47,220 bases of DNA from an uncultured Flavobacteriaceae bacterium. Lineage in GTDB: Bacteria; Bacteroidota; Bacteroidia; Flavobacteriales; Flavobacteriaceae. Under the pieces are notes generated by a model. The model did not search any database, had not been told where the DNA came from, and worked only from the letters and a program-made list of their open reading frames with translations. Each line of letters starts with the position of its first letter. The first letter of the stretch is position 1. Shown in pieces: positions 9,282-17,958 of the stretch. The position numbers and the translations under genes are program-made. The DNA lies in assembly GCA_905479625.1 (NCBI GenBank), contig CAJQNF010000115.1, positions 1-47,220 of the forward strand. The letters are read 5' to 3'.

Positions 9282-9998
9282 ATGTCTGGCGAACCTTTTC
9301 ACTTTAAGGAATTTAGCATACAACAGGACCAATGTGCCATGAAGGTTGGTACTGACGGGGTATTGCTCGGTGCCTGGGTAAAGGTTGCTGATAACACTGA
9401 ATCTATTTTGGATATTGGAACCGGTACCGGACTGATTGCTTTACAAATGGCACAAAGAACCGGGGCAGAAACCATCGATGCGCTTGAAATTGAAAATAAG
9501 GCTTTTGAACAGGCTGTTGAGAATTTTGAAACCAGTTCATGGGCCGACCGGCTATATTGCTATCACACCTCCCTACAGGAATTTGCAGAGGAAATAGAAG
9601 AACAATATGATCTGATCGTAAGTAACCCTCCTTATTTCAACGATACTTTTAAAGAACTCGATCAAAAACGGGCTACTGCACGACACACCCATAAGCTCAG
9701 TTATAAGGAACTCCTATCTGCCACTAATAAACTATTATCACCTCAGGGCAGCTGTGCCTTTATCATCCCCTTTAGGGAAGAATCTGATTTTCTTTCTCTG
9801 GCATCCTTAAAGGAACTTTACCCTATTCGGATCACAAGGGTAAGGGGTAATAAACAAAGTGACATTAAAAGGAGCCTGCTTCAATTTACAAGGATCCAAA
9901 CCCAAGTGATTCCTGATGAACTAATTATTGAGAATAGCAGACATGTTTATACTACTGAATATACTGCTCTGGTAAAAGATTTCTATCTAAATATGTGA
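9282..9998 (+). CDS. tRNA1(Val) (adenine-37-N6)-methyltransferase, TrmN6/YfiC type
   Basis: A class I SAM-dependent methyltransferase of 238 residues. The family start is MSGEPFHFKEFSIQQDQCAM, followed by KVGTDGVLLGAW. SAM motif I is ILDIGTGTGLIALQMAQ, and the catalytic motif is VSNPPYF, typical of N6-adenine methyltransferases. I chose ATG 9282: it gives the conserved N-terminus and begins 10 bases after the rimM stop, whereas an upstream in-frame start at 9228 would add residues unlike the family and overlap rimM by 44 bases. It is probably co-transcribed with rimM, giving a small RNA-maturation operon. It overlaps the end of the convergent BASS transporter gene by 12 bases. Confidence 0.88.
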   Translation: MSGEPFHFKEFSIQQDQCAMKVGTDGVLLGAWVKVADNTESILDIGTGTGLIALQMAQRTGAETIDALEIENKAFEQAVENFETSSWADRLYCYHTSLQEFAEEIEEQYDLIVSNPPYFNDTFKELDQKRATARHTHKLSYKELLSATNKLLSPQGSCAFIIPFREESDFLSLASLKELYPIRITRVRGNKQSDIKRSLLQFTRIQTQVIPDELIIENSRHVYTTEYTALVKDFYLNM

Positions 9999-10859
9999 AT
10001 GAGCTTTCTCTTTGCTTCGGCTTCTAAAAATAATGACCAAGGACGCCGTAAAAAACATCAGGAAACCATAGGTCAATGGGACGATCGTATAAGCTGGATT
10101 ATTCAAAATTAAGGTTGCGATGGTTATGGCTAATGTTCCGTTTTGTATTCCTGATTCAATTGAAATAGTAATAGCCTGAAATTTAGGAAGCTTAAACAAA
10201 AAAGCCAATAGGAATCCAGCACCCATAGTGCATACATTCAGCAAAATAGAGGGCAACCCTGCCTGGTCAAAATACGCAATAAACTCGTTTCTGTTGGTGT
10301 ATGTAATTCCGATCATCACAAGAATAAAGATAATGGCCGAGGCTATTTTTACCGGTTTCTGAACACTTAGCGCGAAAGCCGGAAATTTTCTATTTATCAT
10401 CATTCCAATAGCCACTGGAATGATAATGATGACAAGCAGCTGCTTCAACATGGCCATAATGTCCAAAGACACTGACTCTTGCTGATCAAGAAAAAAGTCA
10501 AAAGACATATTCATGATCAATGGGATACTTATAAATGACAATAAACTTGCCATTGCCGTTAAGGAAATAGATAAGGCCAAGTCTCCTTTGGCCAGAAATG
10601 TAATCATATTTGATGTTGCTCCTCCCGGACAAGCAGCCAATAGCATAAGTCCTATTGCTATTACCGAGGGTAAATCAAGCAAATAGGCTATTGAAAAACC
10701 AATTAAAGGTAGCAGTATTATTTGACTAAAAAGTCCAATAAAAGCAGCTTTAGGGTATTCAACAATTCTTTTAAAATCTGCTATTGCTAAAGACAGCCCC
10801 ATCCCTGCCATAATAATCATAAGAGAAATAGCGAGAATAATCCCGGTGATTGAAGTCAT
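9987..10859 (-). CDS. Bile acid:sodium symporter (BASS) family transporter
   Basis: A 290-residue inner-membrane protein with about nine or ten hydrophobic helices. The hallmark motif is AACPGGATSNMITFLAKGD near residues 75-95, and ESGIQNGTLAITIA appears near 235, both conserved sodium/substrate-site regions of the BASS family. Family members carry bile acids, pyruvate, pantoate or other organic anions with sodium; the substrate here cannot be told. The start is ATG 10859. It lies downstream of, and on the same strand as, the saccharopine dehydrogenase-like gene with a 98-base gap, so co-transcription is possible. It is convergent with the tRNA methyltransferase gene. Confidence 0.9.
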   Translation of the reverse strand: MTSITGIILAISLMIIMAGMGLSLAIADFKRIVEYPKAAFIGLFSQIILLPLIGFSIAYLLDLPSVIAIGLMLLAACPGGATSNMITFLAKGDLALSISLTAMASLLSFISIPLIMNMSFDFFLDQQESVSLDIMAMLKQLLVIIIIPVAIGMMINRKFPAFALSVQKPVKIASAIIFILVMIGITYTNRNEFIAYFDQAGLPSILLNVCTMGAGFLLAFLFKLPKFQAITISIESGIQNGTLAITIATLILNNPAYTIVPLTYGFLMFFTASLVIIFRSRSKEKAHSHI

Positions 10860-10957
10860 AGCAATAAGAAGGTTTAAGATGCTAGTTAAAGCTTAAATTT
10901 ACGAAAATATTCTCGTCCTCTTTTTTGCGTCTGTTTCTTAATGAAACTCATTTAAAT

Positions 10958-12328
10958 TTAGGCACCTAGATTATGCGGGTTATAACCAAGATAAGGAACC
11001 TCTTTTTCTTTGAACTCGATACCGTAATTTTGAAGTTCCGCAAGAATAGGATCATACACTTCTTTGGTAATTGGCAATTGAACACCCGGGCTCTTTATTT
11101 TCCCATTTAAAATATCTAGAGTTGCCATCGCAACCGGCAAGCCTACAGTTTTTGCCATAGCAGTATAAGTTTGATCCTCACCTATAACGACCATATTCGA
11201 TTCTATTTGTTTTTTGACGCCATTTAATTCAAATCCAAATTTATGATACATCACGATCATATCCTTATCATCCTTCCCTAAGGTCCAACTATCCATTAAA
11301 ATACGTTGCAGGGCCTGAGCAGGGGTAGCATCTTTTATCCCCACTATTTTAGCGCTATTAAAAATATCCAATTCAAGTAATTTTTCCCAGATGACATCAT
11401 CCTGATCGATCTTTAAATAATGTCTTAATTTCAGTTCCACAGAATCATGGGGTTTATATGGTAAGAAAGAATTGGTGAATTCCCGATAAGTCATTTGCTC
11501 TGAGCCTTCCATCACATAACTGTCATCCGTCATACCCAATTGTACAAAGATATTCCAGGCCCTTGAATAACCAACCCTTCTTATGGTACCTCTATAAAGG
11601 GTCAAAGCATCTTGCAGCCCGTAAATCTCTCGATAATTTAAGGAATCTCTGTTAGCAAGCGCCTCAAACTTCCCATAGCCCTCAATCGATAAAAACTCAG
11701 TTCTTCTGAACAACTTATGATAGGGTATATATTTATATTTACCCTCCTGAATAAATTTGGCTACGCCTCCTTGACCTGCAACCACAACATTCCTGGGATT
11801 CCAGGTGAATTTATAGTTCCAGAGATTGTTGTCGCTCTCAGGTGCTACAAGACCACCGGTAAAAGATTCAAAAAGAATCATTTTACCTCCTTGACCTTTA
11901 ATCCTGTCGATTACCTGCATGGCACTCATATGATCGATCCCCGGATCTAAGCCTATCTCGTTCATAAATATCAAGCCTTTCTCCTTCACCTCTTCATTCA
12001 TGGCCAGTAGTTCTTTAGAGATATAGGAAGCCGTCACAAGATTCTTTTTAAACTCAAGACAGTCCTTGGCAATTTCCAAATGAAATCTAGCCGGCAACAT
12101 AGAAATTACGATATCTGACTTTTTTACAAGTTCTCTTCTAGCCTCTTCATTAAATATATCCAATTCTATGACTTCACTATTCTGATGATCATTAACAAGT
12201 TTTTCGGCGTTTTCTACCGAAATATCTGCAATGATTACCTTGAGTTTTTCATCGAATGATTTCTCCAAAAGATAACGAACCAGTGCTGATGAAGATCTCC
12301 CCGCACCAACGATTAAAATACTTCTCAT
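10958..12328 (-). CDS. Saccharopine dehydrogenase-like oxidoreductase
   Basis: A 456-residue protein of the saccharopine dehydrogenase family. The N-terminal Rossmann domain starts MRSILIVGAGRSSSALVRYL, with VISMLPARFHLEIAKDCL near residue 95. The central and C-terminal catalytic domain includes NEIGLDPGIDHMSAM and SFTGGLVAPES, typical of saccharopine reductases. Family members interconvert saccharopine with lysine plus 2-oxoglutarate or glutamate plus aminoadipate semialdehyde, acting in lysine breakdown in Bacteroidota. The start at ATG 12328 is supported by an upstream -7-like box. It is divergent from the DUF423 gene. Related two-domain enzymes, such as carboxynorspermidine dehydrogenase, are about 400 residues and are an alternative; lysine catabolism is the better guess. 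Confidence 0.85.
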   Translation of the reverse strand: MRSILIVGAGRSSSALVRYLLEKSFDEKLKVIIADISVENAEKLVNDHQNSEVIELDIFNEEARRELVKKSDIVISMLPARFHLEIAKDCLEFKKNLVTASYISKELLAMNEEVKEKGLIFMNEIGLDPGIDHMSAMQVIDRIKGQGGKMILFESFTGGLVAPESDNNLWNYKFTWNPRNVVVAGQGGVAKFIQEGKYKYIPYHKLFRRTEFLSIEGYGKFEALANRDSLNYREIYGLQDALTLYRGTIRRVGYSRAWNIFVQLGMTDDSYVMEGSEQMTYREFTNSFLPYKPHDSVELKLRHYLKIDQDDVIWEKLLELDIFNSAKIVGIKDATPAQALQRILMDSWTLGKDDKDMIVMYHKFGFELNGVKKQIESNMVVIGEDQTYTAMAKTVGLPVAMATLDILNGKIKSPGVQLPITKEVYDPILAELQNYGIEFKEKEVPYLGYNPHNLGA

Positions 12329-12340
12329 ATGCTTGTATAT

Positions 12341-12355
12341 ATTTGATCAAATGTA
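12341..12355 (-). promoter_or_regulatory. -7 element and overlapping palindrome upstream of the saccharopine dehydrogenase-like gene
   Basis: On the minus strand TACATTTG (12355 to 12348) is an exact TAnnTTTG box about 20 bases before the start codon. It overlaps the perfect 12-bp palindrome ATTTGATCAAAT (12341-12352). No TTG lies at the expected 19-base distance, which would suit a regulated promoter. Confidence 0.4.
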
Positions 12356-12497
12356 CTTAAAATGCATGCAAAAATTGGCCTTAATAAACGAATCTTTTTG
12401 TAAATTAATGGTTTATCGAAGGTTCAAAAAAAGAACTCAAATACTATATTTTATTTGTGATATTAAGCTTACTTTAGCGTTAACAATGACCCTGTTT

Positions 12498-12881
12498 ATG
12501 ATACGAAAGATTTCAGGACTTGCCGCCTTATTAGGTGCACTAACCGTAGTGATTGGTGCTTTTGGCGCCCATTCCTTAAAAGAAAAATTAGATCCGGAAG
12601 CTTTAATAAGTTTTGAAACGGGTGTTAAATATATGATGTATCATGTGTTAGTACTTCTTTTAGTGACTAATAATTCACGGCTCACAGAAAAATCAAAAAT
12701 TATTATTTCTTATTTGTTTCTTCTAGGTATTCTCTTCTTTTCAGGATCTATATTTATGATTGCTCTGGACATAGTATCAGCAAAACAAATTTGGTTCATT
12801 ACACCCCTTGGAGGTTTACTTTTTATCTTTGGCTGGCTTTATGCAGCTTTCTCATTTTTAAAGTCGGATGCTAAAAAATGA
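12498..12881 (+). CDS. DUF423 family small membrane protein
   Basis: A 127-residue inner-membrane protein with four hydrophobic helices. The DUF423 signature is present: GAFGAHSLKEKL near residues 20-31, then FETGVKYMMYH near 40-50, and a C-terminal FITPLGGLLFIFGW. The function of the family is unknown. I place the start at ATG 12498 (MIRKISGLAALLGAL), which fits the family length. ATG 12486 is a four-residue alternative. The frame stays open back to 12333, but that extension would run through the divergent promoter region and has no family resemblance. It stands alone, 288 bases before pckA. Confidence 0.85.
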   Translation: MIRKISGLAALLGALTVVIGAFGAHSLKEKLDPEALISFETGVKYMMYHVLVLLLVTNNSRLTEKSKIIISYLFLLGILFFSGSIFMIALDIVSAKQIWFITPLGGLLFIFGWLYAAFSFLKSDAKK

Positions 12882-13169
12882 AAGAATTGCGTGTTTTTTA
12901 GCAAAATATCTATTTTTAAACAATATCTATAGCTGTTTCTCTGATATTTCATAAAAGTCTTTGACTATTCATAATTCTATATTTTTCGTTATTTAATTTT
13001 GTCCACCATACAATTCTTAGTAATTTTAAACACACTATTTTTAGCAAAAAAAACGAAAACGTTATCGTAAATAAGTATCCAACTCCTGACAAATATCATA
13101 AAAGCCAAATAGCTTTAATCCGTAAATTTGCTAAAGAAATCAAAACAATTAACACTTAAATTTTGACTT
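12882..13169. other. Gap between the DUF423 gene and pckA: -7-like boxes and a palindromic site
   Basis: No gene is seen. It holds two exact TAnnTTTG boxes on the plus strand (TAATTTTG at 12994-13001 and TAAATTTG at 13123-13130), neither with a TTG 17-21 bases upstream. An imperfect palindrome CGAAAACGTTATCG sits at 13054-13067. The 13123 box would give a leader of about 34 bases for pckA. Confidence 0.5.
13054..13067 (+). promoter_or_regulatory. Candidate operator upstream of pckA
   Basis: CGAAAACGTTATCG is palindromic at 6 of 7 base pairs, centred on AACGTT, and lies 56 bases upstream of the nearer -7-like box. Its form recalls LacI-family operators. Control of a gluconeogenic gene by such a site would make sense, but this is inference from shape and place only. 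Confidence 0.3.
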
Positions 13170-14795
13170 ATGGAAGTTCTAACAAAATCAGTAATTAGCT
13201 CACTAAACGACTTAGGAATCAAAAACCCAAAAGAAATAATTTATAATCCTTCATACGATGAATTATATGATTATGAATTGTCTCCTTCTTTAGAAGGTTT
13301 TGAAAAAGCTTATAAAACAGAATTAGGAGCTTTAAATGTAATGACAGGTAAATTTACAGGTCGCTCTCCTAAAGATAAATTTATTGTCAAAGACGATGCA
13401 ACGAAAGACACATTATGGTGGACTTCTCCACAGGCACCAAATGATAACAAACCAACCACTCAAGCAGTTTGGGATGATTTGAAAGAATTAGTTCTTGATG
13501 AATTATCAGGTAAAAAATTATATGTAGTTGATGCTTTTTGCGGTGCCAACGAAGACACAAGATTAAAAATTAGATTTATTGTAGAGGTTCCTTGGCAGGC
13601 GCATTTTGTTACAAATATGTTTATCAGACCTACTTCTGAAGAATTAGAAACTTTTGGAGAACCAGATTTCGTAGTGATGAATGGTTCTGAAACTCAAAAT
13701 GATAATTGGAAAAAACATGGTTTGAATTCTGAAGTATTTACTATGTTTAACTTAACAGAGCAAATGCAAATAATTGGTGGAACCTGGTATGGAGGTGAAA
13801 TGAAAAAAGGAATGTTCGCCATGATGAACTATTTCTTACCTCAACGAGGAATTTCTTCAATGCACTGTTCAGCAAACGTTGGTAAAGATGGTAAAACAGC
13901 TATTTTCTTCGGATTATCAGGAACTGGTAAAACCACCCTTTCTACAGATCCAAACAGAGCATTAATTGGTGATGACGAGCACGGATGGGATGATGAAGGC
14001 GTCTTTAACTTTGAAGGTGGATGTTACGCGAAAACTATTGACTTATGTCATGAGGCGGAACCAGACATTTATGACGCCATTAAAAAAGATGCTCTTTTAG
14101 AAAATGTAACTGTTGATGAAAATGGAAAAATTGACTTTACTGATGGATCAGTTACACAAAACACAAGAGTTTCGTACCCTATTTATCATATTGATAACAT
14201 TGTAAAACCAGTTTCTAAAGCAGGTCATGCCAATAAAGTGATCTTCTTAACTGCTGATGCTTTTGGTGTGATGCCTCCAGTATCTAAGTTGACTCCAGAG
14301 CAAACCAAATATCACTTCCTATCGGGATTTACAGCTAAATTAGCTGGTACTGAAAGAGGTGTTACTGAACCTACTCCTACATTTTCAGCTTGTTTTGGTG
14401 AAGCCTTCTTGACTTTGCACCCAACAAAATATGGTGAAGAACTAGTGAAAAAAATGGAAGAACATGGAGCTGAAGCCTACTTAGTAAACACTGGTTGGAA
14501 TGGAACTGGAAAACGAATTTCTATCCAGGATACAAGAGGAATTATCGACAGAATTTTAGATGGTTCTGTTGATAAAGCTGAGACTAAAATTATTCCTGTA
14601 TTTAATTTAGAAGTTCCAACTTCTTTAGAAGATGTACATGATGAAATTTTAGATCCTAGAGATACTTACGAAGATTCTGCAGAATGGGACAAAAAAGCTA
14701 AAAAATTAGCTGGTTTATTTGCGAAAAACTTCGAGAAATATACAGATAATGAAGAAGGAAAAGCATTAGTTGCTGCTGGACCACAGCTAGGCTAA
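13170..14795 (+). CDS. pckA: Phosphoenolpyruvate carboxykinase (ATP)
   Basis: A 541-residue cytoplasmic enzyme that converts oxaloacetate plus ATP to phosphoenolpyruvate and CO2, the first committed step of gluconeogenesis. The substrate motif [16 protein letters not shown] is near residue 57. The kinase-1a P-loop is [11 protein letters not shown] near 249, followed by the metal-binding [20 protein letters not shown]. Length is normal for the ATP-dependent class; GTP-dependent enzymes are about 600 residues and lack this arrangement. Codon use is strongly AT-ending and resembles rpsP, which suggests high expression. It is monocistronic, with its own terminator. The start ATG 13170 follows a long AT-rich leader region with a possible operator. 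Confidence 0.98.
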   Translation: MEVLTKSVISSLNDLGIKNPKEIIYNPSYDELYDYELSPSLEGFEKAYKTELGALNVMTGKFTGRSPKDKFIVKDDATKDTLWWTSPQAPNDNKPTTQAVWDDLKELVLDELSGKKLYVVDAFCGANEDTRLKIRFIVEVPWQAHFVTNMFIRPTSEELETFGEPDFVVMNGSETQNDNWKKHGLNSEVFTMFNLTEQMQIIGGTWYGGEMKKGMFAMMNYFLPQRGISSMHCSANVGKDGKTAIFFGLSGTGKTTLSTDPNRALIGDDEHGWDDEGVFNFEGGCYAKTIDLCHEAEPDIYDAIKKDALLENVTVDENGKIDFTDGSVTQNTRVSYPIYHIDNIVKPVSKAGHANKVIFLTADAFGVMPPVSKLTPEQTKYHFLSGFTAKLAGTERGVTEPTPTFSACFGEAFLTLHPTKYGEELVKKMEEHGAEAYLVNTGWNGTGKRISIQDTRGIIDRILDGSVDKAETKIIPVFNLEVPTSLEDVHDEILDPRDTYEDSAEWDKKAKKLAGLFAKNFEKYTDNEEGKALVAAGPQLG

Positions 14796-14813
14796 TAACA
14801 TATTTTTCAGTTA

Positions 14814-14854
14814 AAGGTGTGAATCAATATTTATTGAGTCACACCTTTTTTTTT
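14814..14854 (+). terminator. Rho-independent terminator after pckA
   Basis: A 9-bp perfect stem AAGGTGTGA (14814-14822) with TCACACCTT (14839-14847), 16-base loop, ending in nine T residues (14846-14854). It ends 2 bases before the end of the convergent dinB. The opposite strand has only a three-T run after the stem, so it works mainly for pckA. Confidence 0.9.
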
Positions 14855-14856
14855 GA

Positions 14857-15945
14857 CTAAAATTCAAATTTCAGCTGTATATCCATCACCTCTTCTTCTT
14901 GTTGAGATTTATTGTTAAGATTGGATACTGAAATTCCTAAAAGCCTGACGGATTCTTTGACTTTTTCCTGAAAGAGTAACTCTTTTACCGTTGACAGCAA
15001 CATGCTTTTATCTTTTACAAAAACGGGAAGCGTCTTGCTTCTGGTTTGTATTGAAAAATCACTGTATTTGATCTTTAGAGTGATGGTCTTTGCCGCCACT
15101 TTGGAACGCATCAGCCTGTTTTGCAATTCTTCTGCTATCGCTTCGAGCCGCTCCATCATAAATATTTCAGAGGTCAAATTTTTACTGAATGTATGCTCAG
15201 CAGCTACCGATTTCTGGATTCTATTTGGTTTTACGTCACTGAAATGCTCGCCTCTGACGACTTTATAATAATGATTACCTGAATTCTTAAAATGTGTTAT
15301 AAGAAAATCTAAGGATTTACCTTTAAGATCACGCCCCGTAAAAATTCCCAATTGAAACATTTTTGAAGCTGTTACCCTACCGATTCCAAAAAACTTCTCT
15401 ATGGGTAGCTCCTCTAAGAATTTCTCTACTTCCTCAGGTGGAATCGTTTTTTGCCCATTAGGCTTATTGACATCTGAGGCGATCTTGGCTACAAATTTGC
15501 TATTGGAGATTCCAGCAGACGCTCGTAATCCAACTTCTTGAAAGATTCGCTCACGAATCTCTTTTGCAATAAGCGTTGCTGAAGGATGAAACTTTTTATT
15601 CTGGGTGACATCCAGATAAGCTTCATCAAGAGACAGGGGCTCTACCAGATCCGTGTACTCATAAAAAACACTTCTGATCTGTTGCGAAATCTCCTTATAA
15701 CGAGTAAATCTGGGTTTAACAAAAATGAGATCAGGGCAATTCTTTCTGGCTTGAAATCCGCTCATAGCAGACCTCACGCCAAACTTTCTTGCCTCATAGC
15801 TCGCAGCGGCCACAACACCTCTTTCACCTCCTCCTCCAACGGCAACAGGCTTTCCATTCAACTCAGGGTTGTCCATTTGCTCAACGGAAGCATAAAACGC
15901 ATCCATGTCAATGTGTATGATCTTTCTATTGGCCCTTGAATCCAT
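14857..15945 (-). CDS. dinB: DNA polymerase IV (Y family)
   Basis: A 362-residue translesion polymerase. The catalytic acidic residues are in HIDMDAFYASVEQ near residues 11-23 and in SLDEAYLDVT near 103-112. AGISNSKFVAKIASDVNKPN and a thumb-like region follow, then the little-finger domain. No classical C-terminal clamp peptide is obvious; the end reads MDIQLKFEF, which could serve as a weak clamp-binding tail. It starts at ATG 15945, and a minus-strand -7 box (TAACTTTG, 15966 to 15959) lies only 13 bases upstream, implying a very short leader. It is divergent from the rlmD-type gene, whose promoter faces the other way within the same 70 bases. No LexA-like site is recognisable. Confidence 0.96.
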   Translation of the reverse strand: MDSRANRKIIHIDMDAFYASVEQMDNPELNGKPVAVGGGGERGVVAAASYEARKFGVRSAMSGFQARKNCPDLIFVKPRFTRYKEISQQIRSVFYEYTDLVEPLSLDEAYLDVTQNKKFHPSATLIAKEIRERIFQEVGLRASAGISNSKFVAKIASDVNKPNGQKTIPPEEVEKFLEELPIEKFFGIGRVTASKMFQLGIFTGRDLKGKSLDFLITHFKNSGNHYYKVVRGEHFSDVKPNRIQKSVAAEHTFSKNLTSEIFMMERLEAIAEELQNRLMRSKVAAKTITLKIKYSDFSIQTRSKTLPVFVKDKSMLLSTVKELLFQEKVKESVRLLGISVSNLNNKSQQEEEVMDIQLKFEF

Positions 15946-15958
15946 AAGAGTAAAACTA

Positions 15959-15966
15959 CAAAGTTA
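15959..15966 (-). promoter_or_regulatory. Putative -7 element of dinB
   Basis: On the minus strand TAACTTTG matches TAnnTTTG exactly. Its last base is 13 bases before the dinB start codon, so the leader would be under about 10 bases. No TTG is found at 18-20 bases upstream. Confidence 0.4.
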
Positions 15967-16002
15967 AGTTAAAACAGCACTTTAAACATCTAAAAATCTC
16001 AA

Positions 16003-16032
16003 TTGAAAAATCATAAAAATGCCTTACTTTTG
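16003..16032 (+). promoter_or_regulatory. Promoter of the RlmD-type methyltransferase gene, giving a nearly leaderless transcript
   Basis: TTG at 16003-16005, a 19-base spacer, then TACTTTTG at 16025-16032: an exact match to the Bacteroidota -33/-7 form. The start codon ATG at 16037 is four bases after the -7 box, where transcription should begin. Confidence 0.75.
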
Positions 16033-16036
16033 CTGC

Positions 16037-17455
16037 ATGTCTAGAAAAAAGAAATTTCATTTATTTGAAAATATTGAAGTGGTTGATACTGCTGCCAAAG
16101 GTAAAACTGTAGCTAAATCGCCCGATGGAAGAGTTGTTTTTCTAAGCAATGCAGTACCTGGAGATATTGTTGATATTAGAACAGGAAGGAAAAGAAAATC
16201 ATATTTCGAGGGAAAGGCCGTAAAGTTCCACCATTTATCTGATAAAAGAGTGGATCCGGTATGTGAGCATTTTGGTGTTTGTGGAGGCTGTAAATGGCAG
16301 CATATGAATTATCAGGACCAACTTTTTTATAAACAGAAAGAAGTCACGAATAATTTAGTAAGAATAGGCCATTTGGAACTACCTGAGATCACTCCTATTG
16401 CAGGCTGTGAAAAAATATACTTTTACAGAAACAAAATGGAATTTTCCTTTTCTGATTCGAGATGGCTTACTGACGAAGAATTAAAAAGTGATATTGAATT
16501 TGAGGATAAAAACGCTTGCGGTTTTCATATACCCGGGATGTGGGATAAAATTCTTGATGTTCACAAATGTCATTTACAAGAGGACCCTTCTAATACCATT
16601 AGGAATTCGATCAAAGACTTTGCCATTGAGAATGATATCACATTTTTCAATCCAAGACAAAGAACAGGAATGCTCAGGACCCTGATGATCAGAATCAGTT
16701 CGACCGGAGAAATTATGCTTGTCATTCAGTTATTTAAGGAAGATAAAGAAAAACGAGAGTTACTGTTAAATCATATCGCTGAAACATTTAAAGAAATAAC
16801 TTCTTTACAATATATCATCAATGAGAAAGGAAACGATTCGATCTATGATCAGGACATCATCCTTTTTAAAGGAAGAGATCATATTTTTGAAGAAATGGAA
16901 GGGCTGAAGTTTAAAATCAATGCCAAATCTTTTTATCAGACAAATTCTACTCAAGCCTATCAATTGTATAAAATAGCAAGAGATTTTGCTGATCTTCAAG
17001 GAGATGAGATCGTTTACGACTTGTATACCGGAACAGGTACAATCGCCCAATTTGTAGCCTCTAAAGCAAAAAAAGTGATTGGTGTTGAGTCTGTACCACA
17101 AGCTATTGTCGATGCCAGGGAAAATGCAAGACTCAATGGTATAGATAATACTGTTTTTTATGACGGCGACATGGCCAAGGTATTCACCCAGGAATTTATA
17201 GAACAAAACGGTCATCCTGATCTGATCATCACAGACCCGCCAAGAGATGGCATGCATCAAAAAGTAGTCATGCAAATTTTAAATATCTTACCCGAAAAAG
17301 TTGTTTACATTAGTTGTAACTCTGCTACTCAGGCGAGAGACCTCGCGCTAATGAAGGAAGATTATGTTATTGAAAGATCGCAGGCAGTTGATATGTTCCC
17401 TCAGACCCATCATGTAGAAAATGTGGTTCTTTTAAAGCGCAGAAAACAGCAATGA
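16037..17455 (+). CDS. rlmD: 23S rRNA (uracil-C5)-methyltransferase, RlmD/TrmA family
   Basis: A 472-residue SAM-dependent RNA m5U methyltransferase. An N-terminal TRAM RNA-binding domain (about residues 1-60) is followed by a [4Fe-4S] ligand set: Cys in CEHFGVCGGCKW, plus a fourth Cys in VHKCHL. Methyltransferase motifs are YDLYTGTGTIAQF, ITDPPRDGMH and the nucleophile region VYISCNSATQ. I start it at ATG 16037, not at the in-frame ATG 16019, because the -7 box spans 16025-16032. The modified position (U1939, U747 or both) cannot be assigned surely, so the symbol is approximate. The stop overlaps the next start by four bases (ATGA), giving an operon with the two envelope genes behind it. Confidence 0.88.
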   Translation: MSRKKKFHLFENIEVVDTAAKGKTVAKSPDGRVVFLSNAVPGDIVDIRTGRKRKSYFEGKAVKFHHLSDKRVDPVCEHFGVCGGCKWQHMNYQDQLFYKQKEVTNNLVRIGHLELPEITPIAGCEKIYFYRNKMEFSFSDSRWLTDEELKSDIEFEDKNACGFHIPGMWDKILDVHKCHLQEDPSNTIRNSIKDFAIENDITFFNPRQRTGMLRTLMIRISSTGEIMLVIQLFKEDKEKRELLLNHIAETFKEITSLQYIINEKGNDSIYDQDIILFKGRDHIFEEMEGLKFKINAKSFYQTNSTQAYQLYKIARDFADLQGDEIVYDLYTGTGTIAQFVASKAKKVIGVESVPQAIVDARENARLNGIDNTVFYDGDMAKVFTQEFIEQNGHPDLIITDPPRDGMHQKVVMQILNILPEKVVYISCNSATQARDLALMKEDYVIERSQAVDMFPQTHHVENVVLLKRRKQQ

Positions 17456-17958
17456 AAAATAATTTAAAACTCTTATTGATCCTGTTGACTTTCCTGACTC
17501 AATTGAGTTGTGAAAGGGATGAAATCTGTTTGGAAGACATTACCCCAAAACTGATCATTAGGTTTTATAATGAAAATATTCCCAATGAGTTTAAATCTGT
17601 AGCCCTTTTAAAAGTAAATATTGAAGGGATAGATGGTGATTATAGCAATGAGACGATAACTGCCCTTACGGATTCCATCGCTATCCCATTGCAGGTGACA
17701 GATAATAAAACAAGATTCATACTTACCTTACAAGGAAATAGCAATCAGGGCACTGAAGACAATATTGATACGATTTCAGTAATATACACCCAGCAAGACA
17801 TATTTATTTCAAGGGCCTGTGGTTACAAAACAGTTTTTAATGAGGCAAACGCCAGCTTTGTTGAAGATGATGATAATTGGATAAAAGGCCTGGAAACAAA
17901 AAAAGATCCTCTACAAATAATTGACGAAAACGCAGCTCATGTTAAAATATACCATTAG
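17452..17958 (+). CDS. DUF6452 family lipoprotein
   Basis: A 168-residue predicted lipoprotein. The N-terminus is a short signal with Lys residues, a Leu-rich core (LLLILLTFLTQ) and a lipobox LSC at Cys20. The rest is a soluble beta-rich domain with a second Cys pair, including Cys at CLED and SRACGYKT. It resembles the DUF6452 family of Bacteroidota, of unknown function, which is often beside a DUF6048 gene as here. It starts four bases inside the end of the methyltransferase gene and overlaps the next gene by 20 bases, so translation of the three is probably coupled. Confidence 0.8.
   Translation: MKNNLKLLLILLTFLTQLSCERDEICLEDITPKLIIRFYNENIPNEFKSVALLKVNIEGIDGDYSNETITALTDSIAIPLQVTDNKTRFILTLQGNSNQGTEDNIDTISVIYTQQDIFISRACGYKTVFNEANASFVEDDDNWIKGLETKKDPLQIIDENAAHVKIYH

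Noticed and set aside
12333-12497. Long N-terminal extension of the DUF423 protein
   Set aside because: It starts with TTG, passes through the divergent promoter region and has no family resemblance.
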